Source: Balamuthia mandrillaris
Taxonomy: Eukaryota > Discosea > Longamoebia > Balamuthiidae
Length of the DNA: 64,000 nt
Direction: 5' to 3'
NCBI GenBank assembly: GCA_031835245.1
Contig: JAVKOQ010000231.1
Span: 1-64,000, forward strand
This document shows, piece after piece, positions 58,301 through 64,000 of the stretch (position 1 is the first letter of the stretch; each line of letters starts with the position of its first letter). The translations under genes and the position numbers were made by a program. A model generated the notes under the pieces. The model made no database searches. It was not told the DNA's origin and was given only the letters and a program-made list of their open reading frames with translations.

Positions 58301-61300
58301 GATTGGGCATCCGTCGCGTGACACTGGTCATTACTCGCATGGAACAGTTCCCAGAATTCTATACCTTCAGGGAACGACTGAGCTTCAGCGAGGATTCCAT
58401 TTTCAGACACATCGAACCTCCATTGGCTTACCACTTGGAGCTTAACCGTCTTTCTAACTACAACATAGAACTCGTGCCAACTGCCAACAGACAGGTTTGC
58501 TGCTCTCCTGTCCTTATTTTCTACTTTTTAACGTTTTTTTTTTCTTACCACCATTTTCTTTCCGTTTAGCTTCATTTATACTATGCTGAAGAAAAAGGAA
58601 GAGAGCGCCAGTTGGATCGTGACAGGTGCTTCTTCGTGCGTGCTGTGATTCGTGAAGGAAACGTTTTCGTGAGCCCATCTTCGATCCACATGCATGACTT
58701 GCTCCACGCTGAAGGAGAGCGAGTATTTGGAGAGGTACTGTTCCTCTTGGTTTTTACTAACTGAAATTTTTTACTGAAGGAACTTTTCTCTCTCGTAAAG
58801 GCATTGAATGCTCTGGAGCTAGCTATGGGAGATGCCCGTTTCCAAAACTGCCAGAACCATCATATCTTCCTCAAATTCGTCCCAGAGGTTGTTTTCGAGC
58901 CAGAGAAAGTCAACACTATTATTCGTACTTTGGCGGATCGGTATGGCAGGCGCTTATGGAAGCTTAAAGTTCGAGAACTGGAAGTGATGGGTATGTTGAA
59001 GCAAGGAGATACTTCCATTCCCATCCGATTCTTCGCTTCCAATCCATCTGGCTACAACTTCCAGGTTTGTTGCTTCTCTCTCATTTGATTTTTATTTGCT
59101 AACTTTATTATCTCCGTTTAGGTGGACAGTTACATTGAAGTGAAGGAGCAAGGAGAACAAGGTCGTACCAAAGTAACGTTGACTTCTATTGATCCCAGAA
59201 GAGTGGGACCGTTGCAAGGTCACGATGTGCGTGAGCCATACCCAGTTCTGGACTCTATCCAGCGCAAGCGTACGTTATTTCGTTGCTTTGTTTTTTTTTT
59301 ATCTGTATTTAGGGTAAAGTTGCATGATCTTATGTAAGCGTCGACGCTTTCTAAAACAGGTTTCAATGCGCGCAAGAGCAACACGACCTATGCTTACGAC
59401 TTTATTGAAGTATTCAGAGCGGCTCTTAAACAGTCGTGGAAGAAGTACCGAAACAACATTATCAGAGCTCGCCAAGAGCGAGAACAAAATCCCAATTTGG
59501 GTGACCCCAAGGTGAGCCTTGGTTATCTCCTCTTTGCAGAATATTATTCCATCCAATATTAAATTCTCTCACACAGGACATCAAAGAAGTGCCAATGCCG
59601 AGAGAGATCCTGAAGGCCTTTGAATTGGTCCCTGATTCGCAGGCAGAGAACGGACTGAAGGAAGTCCAACGCCCGATCGGCAAGAACGACATAGGCATGG
59701 TAGCATGGCGGTTGGAACTCTTTACGCCCGAATGCCCCAAAGGCAGACAGGTCATCGTCATCGCCAACGATATTACCTTCCAAATTGGTTCTTTCGGCCC
59801 AGCAGAGGATCACTTCTTCAAGAAAGCATCGCAATATGCCCGTAAGTTGGGTCTGCCTCGTATTTACCTGGCCTGCAATTCAGGAGCGCGCATCGGGCTG
59901 GCTCAGGAGATAAAGGACACCTTCAAGTTGGCTTGGGTGGATGAGAATGACCCAGCCAAAGGCTTCCGCTATCTCTACCTGGACGAAACCACTTACCAGA
60001 AGCACCAAACATCTGTCAACGCCGACAAAGTAGATAAAGACATATGGAAGATCAAAGACATCATCGGTGCAGAGGACGGGTTGGGAGTGGAGAACTTGAG
60101 AGGTTCCGGCATGATTGCCGGAGAGACCTCTCGCGCCTATGACGAAATCTTCACCATAACGCTAGTGACAGGCCGCACAGTTGGCATTGGTGCCTATCTT
60201 ATCCGTCTTGGTCAACGTACGGTGCAAAATCAAGGACCCATTCTCCTGACGGGCGCTCCCGCCTTAAACAAAGTGTTGGGCCGAGAAGTCTACACCAGCA
60301 ACGTGCAGTTGGGTGGTCCTCAGATCATGTTTGCGAACGGAGTGTCCCACGTGGCTGTCAACGATGAGCTTAAGGGAGTGGCCGCCATTCTGGACTGGCT
60401 GAGCTATATCCCTTCCCAAAAAGGAGCTCCTCTGCCCATCCTTCAGACCTACGATCCCGTGGATAGGGACGTGGCGTTCATGCCGCAGGAGAACATGCCG
60501 TATGATCCTCGGCATATGATCGCAGGCTATATCGTGGAGGGAGGCCAAATCAAAGGCAATGGCGATAAAGACAGTTACGATAAGCTGGATGCTGATGATC
60601 TCTCCTTCCTCACCGCTCCTACCAGCGGAGGAGAAGAGGAGAACACTGGAACGTGGATCAGCGGATTCTTCGACAGGGATTCCTGGCAAGAAACGTTGGC
60701 AGGATGGGCCAAAACGGTAGTCTGCGGACGAGCCAGGTTGGGAGGCATCCCTATCGGTGTCATCGCCACCGAAACGCGTGTGATGGAGCGCGTGACACCC
60801 GCCGATCCTGCAAACCTCGACTCCGAAGAGTCAGTCGTGCAGCAGGCTGGTGGTGTATGGTTCCCTGACTCTGCCTACAAGACCGCTCAGGCCATCAAGG
60901 ACTTCAACAAGGGAGAGGAACTGCCGCTCCTCATCTTCGCCAACTGGAGAGGCTTCTCTGGCGGTATGCGTGACATGTTTGATGAGATCCTTAAGTTTGG
61001 CAGCTATATTGTGGACCATCTGAGGGACTACAAGCAACCAGTGTTCATCTACCTGCCACCCTTCGCCGAGCTGCGAGGCGGTGCTTGGGTAGTGTTGGAC
61101 CCCACCATCAACCCCCATATGATGGAGATGTACGCCGCTGAGAACTCGAGGGGAGGCGTGTTGGAGCCCAGCGGTACCGTTGAGATTAAGTTCAGGGACA
61201 GAGACCTGAAGAAGGCCATGCACCGACTCGATCCTGTTCTCATTCAGCTCTCCACCTCCTTGAAACATATCTCCACAGCTGCAGCTTCTTCCAGCAACAG

Positions 61301-61976
61301 CGAACCCGAGAAACAGAAAGAGAAAGGCAAGCCTCATAGCGATTCCGACGATGATGAAACGGTGCGACCGGCAGTTGCCAAGAGACAACAAATCCTTGCC
61401 AAGATAGCACAACGTGAGGATGCCCTCATGCCCATCTACAGGCAGGCAGCAGTCGAGTTCGCCGCGCTGCACGACACGCCCGGGCGCATGAAAGCCAAGG
61501 GCTGCATTCACGACATCGTCCCGTGGCGCCGCTCTCGCGAGTTCTTCTACTACCGACTTCGCCGTCGGTTGGCCGAAGAGCAGCTCCGCAAACGCATCGC
61601 TGAGGCCAACGATGGCGCCTGGACCTACAGCCAAACCACTCAAGTGCTTCAAAAATGGTTCCTTCACTCTTCGAGGCAACAACAAGCAGCTGCTTCTAAG
61701 GAGGAAGCCGAGAAAGAGCAAGGTGGTACTGATGGAGACTCGGCATGGAAGGATGATAAACTAGTGGTGGAGTGGTTGGAGGGAGACAAGCAACAGATAG
61801 AAGAGCAGATCAAGAAGGTCAGGCAGGACACCATCAAGTGGAAGGGAGCCAAGTTGGCGCAGGAGGACATGGACGCTTGGCTGCTGATGATCACCGAGAC
61901 CCTCTCCACGCTCGACCCAACCCAAAAGCAAAAGGTGCTTCGCTCCGTGCAAAGGGCCGCCAAAGGCAGCAAATGA
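53145..61976 (+). CDS. ACC1: Multidomain acetyl-CoA carboxylase
   Basis: Carboxylates acetyl-CoA to malonyl-CoA for fatty-acid synthesis. Seventeen exons (first 53145-53733, last 59577-61976) join in frame to 2,458 residues, all junction phases agreeing. An unusual Gln/Glu/Lys-rich N-terminus of about 100 residues precedes biotin carboxylase ([31 protein letters not shown] grasp loop, [13 protein letters not shown]). The biotin carrier shows EVMKM with the biotinyl Lys near residue 780. The central ACC domain follows, then carboxyltransferase ([44 protein letters not shown]). There is no transit peptide, so it is cytosolic. Introns are CT-rich and short. The complete eukaryotic order is intact, with no missing domain seen. 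Confidence 0.97.
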
Positions 61977-62177
61977 GAACAAGCCGTTCATTGCCTGGTG
62001 GTGGTTGCAAAGTAGAGCGGCTCGTTGCATTTATCTCATTCGCCAAAAAACAATAAAACTCCTTTCATTAATATAACATATTATTCCGTTTATTTGTTTA
62101 TTTATTTATTTATTTTTCTGCTTTGGTCCTTCGGCAAAGCAAAAGTTAAAAATAAAAACAAACAGAGAGAACGAGGC

Positions 62178-63383
62178 ATGCAGGCGATCGTGGTGGTGTT
62201 GTTGGTGGTGCTCTGCGCGGCGGTGCACGCGGTGGATCCCTTGGGAGAGTGGCGCCCTGGAAGAGCGACCTACTACAACGGAATAGACGGGGGCAACTGC
62301 GGGTTTGGGGCTGTGCCGACGGACTCCTATCCCAACGGCCATATCGCAGCTCTGAACGAGGCCTGGTACGACGAAGGCGCCAACTGCGGAACCTGTTGGG
62401 AGGTGCGCTGCGTCTCCGATCTGAACGGAGACACCACGAAATGCATCACATCCGAAACGGTCATCGTTACCGGTAAGTAATATTATTTCTTTCTTTTAAA
62501 CCATAGTTATTCAACGGCTTAACATGTTTATTCTCCTTTTGTTTGTTTGTTGGTTCTTCGTAACAGTAACGGACAACTGCCCTGTGGACGACAATCCCGA
62601 GTGGTGCTCCGGAGACAAAGAACACACCGACTTGAGCTTGTCCGCGTTTACTACTCTCGCTGAGCAGGTGACTGGCGTCATTCTCACCGAACATCGTCGT
62701 GTGAATTGTCCTGTTACTGAAAACGAAGACATCCTTGTTCAATTCCACGTGGACTCCCACGAGGTTGGTCCTCTCCCTCTCTCCCTTCTCTCTCTCTCTC
62801 TCTCTCTCTTTCTCGTCTTAGCTCTCTTCCTCTCTTTCTTTCTCTCCCTTTCTCTCTCTCTCTCCCCCCCTCTCTCTCTCCCTCTCCCTCTCCCTCTCTC
62901 TCTCTCTCTCTCTGTCTTATCTCTTTCCTCCCGTCCTCTTGTTGTCTCGTTCTCCTCACCCCTTCTTTTTGGTGTGCTTCGGCCATGATGTAGTGGTGGT
63001 TCGCTTTTTATGTGAAGAGGGTGGGCGGCACCGGTTCCATCTCGGAGGTCTGGATACAAGGCTCGAACATGGGCACACCGCAAGCCCTCTCCAGGCAGGA
63101 AGGGGGATACCTGTGGGATTACAGCGGGCAGGTGGAGGCTCCCGTCTGGATCAAGTTCGTGCAAGAAGGCGAGGAAGTGGAAGGCGAGATCAGCGGAAGA
63201 GGAGCTGGTCAGGAGTACTCCACCGGAGCTCAGTTCAGCGTCACCTACACCCCCCCGGCTGATGGAGGCGATGGCGCCGACGGCGATGATGGCGATGACG
63301 GGACCGCTACCGATGGCGGAGACGGCGGAGATGGAGGCACAGCAAGCCAGCTCATCCCTTTTCTGCTGGCCTTTTTGTTTTGA
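62178..63383 (+). CDS. Expansin-like secreted protein, likely GPI-anchored
   Basis: Expansin/EG45-type protein of 293 residues. Exons 62178-62472, 62567-62763 and 62994-63383. A signal peptide (MQAIVVVLLVVLCAAVHA) precedes a double-psi barrel domain with GRATYYNGIDGGNCGFG, CGTCWEVRC and the VTDNCPVDDNPEWC segment carrying the conserved catalytic-type Asp. A second carbohydrate-binding-like domain follows (WWFAFYVKRVGGTGSISEVW, LWDYSGQ). A Gly/Asp/Thr-rich spacer of about 35 residues ends with ASQLIPFLLAFLF, suggestive of a GPI signal. Such proteins loosen or bind cell-wall polysaccharide. Here it may act on cyst wall or on food walls, which is inference. A (CT)n tract fills the second intron. 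Confidence 0.85.
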
Positions 63384-63491
63384 ATCGAGTATCTTCTAGT
63401 GGAGGTGGAGGAAACAGCATTAGGCCAGGCAGCTGCGCGGTGCTCTCTCTTCTTTTGTGGTAAATACTTTGTTTCTTTTCGTTTTTTCTCC

Positions 63492-63499
63492 TGTCGACA
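63492..63499. promoter_or_regulatory. TGTCGACA palindrome
   Basis: Full palindrome about 35 bp upstream of the second 88-bp element. Confidence 0.45.
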
Positions 63500-63524
63500 A
63501 AAATTAAACAACAAATGACTGAAA

Positions 63525-63612
63525 AGAAATGGCAAGGGTACAGAGGGCTGCAAAAAAAGTCCTTGCGCTTCCCTGCTACTTTTCGCGGGAAAAATTAGTG
63601 TCGACAAGGACC
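63525..63612 (+). repeat. 88-bp dispersed element, copy 2
   Basis: Same length as 26261-26348, about 90% identical by eye, with the same TTAGTGTCGACAAGGACC end (TGTCGACA at 63599-63606). Position relative to the downstream start codon is closer (about 80 bp versus about 470 bp). Confidence 0.85.
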
Positions 63613-63651
63613 ACCGCCAGACCCAACCTTTGCACGTCGGTCAAATTAATT

Positions 63652-63661
63652 GGCCAATAAA
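63652..63661 (+). promoter_or_regulatory. CCAATAAAAA box
   Basis: CCAATAAAAA about 30 bp upstream of the first ATG of the following gene. It occurs also at 36302, 46280 and, inverted, 8755. Confidence 0.45.
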
Positions 63662-63690
63662 AAGAAGGAAAAGAAAAGAGAAGAAAAGAG

Positions 63691-64000
63691 ATGAGGAGGC
63701 TGCGGTGGAGGAGGGGCACGCTTTGCTGCTGCCCAATGGCGCCGCTTGTTCTGCTGCGTTCTAGCGTTCACGCTGCTGCCACTGATTCGTAATGGCGAGG
63801 GGCGTAACCTGCCCGTCCCACTCTACAACCATGAGCAGCATGTGACCGTGCCAGTGAAGGTATTCTTCGCCCTCTCCTCCCTCCTACTTTCTTTTCTTTT
63901 CTTTCGTAGTGTGACGGAAAGCTTTTCTTTGTTACAACAGTCTTCGGTGGGCATCTCAGCTACAGCGCCCAACAGCAACCTGGACTCCATGGACTCGCTT
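63691..64000 (+). CDS. Unknown gene, 3' truncated, start uncertain
   Basis: Only the first part is in the window. A segment with a likely signal peptide (FCCVLAFTLLPLIRNGEG) and RNLPVPLYNHEQHVTVPVK reads in one frame, and splicing GTATTCTT to CAACAG joins SSVGISATAPNSNLDSMDSL in frame. The nearest ATG (63691) is in another frame (MRRLRWRRGT), and no canonical intron bridges them, so either an upstream exon exists or there is a frameshift or sequence error. CCAATAAAAA at 63652 supports transcription starting here. The protein family cannot be named. Confidence 0.45.

Larger units (their letters stand above)
63384..63690. other. Intergenic, 63.4-63.7 kb
   Basis: About 300 bp upstream of the last gene. 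It contains TGTCGACA (63492-63499), the second copy of the 88-bp element (63525-63612) and a CCAATAAAAA box (63652-63661) about 30 bp upstream of the first ATG. Confidence 0.6.

Overview
The window is nuclear DNA from a unicellular eukaryote with a compact, intron-rich genome. It holds 24 essentially complete protein genes and two genes cut by the window edges (an Arf-GAP at the left and an unidentified gene at the right), about one gene per 2.5 kb on both strands. All introns use standard GT-AG signals, some with weak donors, and the standard genetic code fits every reconstructed gene. The gene mix is a cytosolic multidomain acetyl-CoA carboxylase, a secreted expansin-like protein, a TKL-type kinase, START, SAM/PB1, FHA and DIL proteins, and an ELAV/CELF-type RNA-binding protein. 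That suggests a free-living amoebozoan. Balamuthia or a relative is my best guess, but nothing here proves it. No rRNA, tRNA, CRISPR array, transposase or virus-derived gene was found.

Layout. 0-9 kb: Arf-GAP (+), START protein (-), type I membrane protein (+), secreted SnoaL/NTF2-like protein (-), APH-type phosphotransferase (-), NOP16 (-). 9-17 kb: a 2,296-residue NT-C2/coiled-coil/DIL protein (+). 17-25 kb: three minus-strand genes, namely a four-helix-bundle/EF-hand/FHA fusion, a C2 protein and a three-RRM protein. 25-35 kb: a lysine-rich small protein (+), spermidine synthase (+), a Ub/DCX-like coiled-coil protein (-) and a large low-complexity protein (+). 35-46 kb: SAM-PB1 (-), F-box/WD40 (-), an unknown beta-rich protein (+), peroxiredoxin II (-), TKL kinase (+) and serine racemase (+). 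46-64 kb: a regulator-like protein (+), EF-hand adenylate kinase (-), acetyl-CoA carboxylase (+), expansin-like protein (+) and the start of one more gene (+). These are separate eukaryotic transcription units, not operons. Where neighbours touch metabolism (polyamines, fatty-acid synthesis, adenylate balance, peroxide removal) there is no sign of functional clustering.

Three genome-level signals stand out. First, the palindrome TGTCGACA recurs between genes, commonly 40-110 bp upstream of start codons, and is a strong candidate core promoter or transcription-factor site. Second, introns carry long pyrimidine simple repeats, (CT)n, (CTTT)n, (CTTTCT)n, (CTCTG)n or (TTC/TTCTTG)n, always on the coding strand, and several of the long ones fall in a narrow 310-380 bp size class. 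Third, an 88-bp element about 90% identical by eye occurs twice in promoter-type positions (26.3 and 63.5 kb) and contains the TGTCGACA motif.

Exon joins were worked out by hand from reading frame, splice signals and family conservation. Every reconstructed coding sequence sums to a multiple of three, but none has transcript support here.
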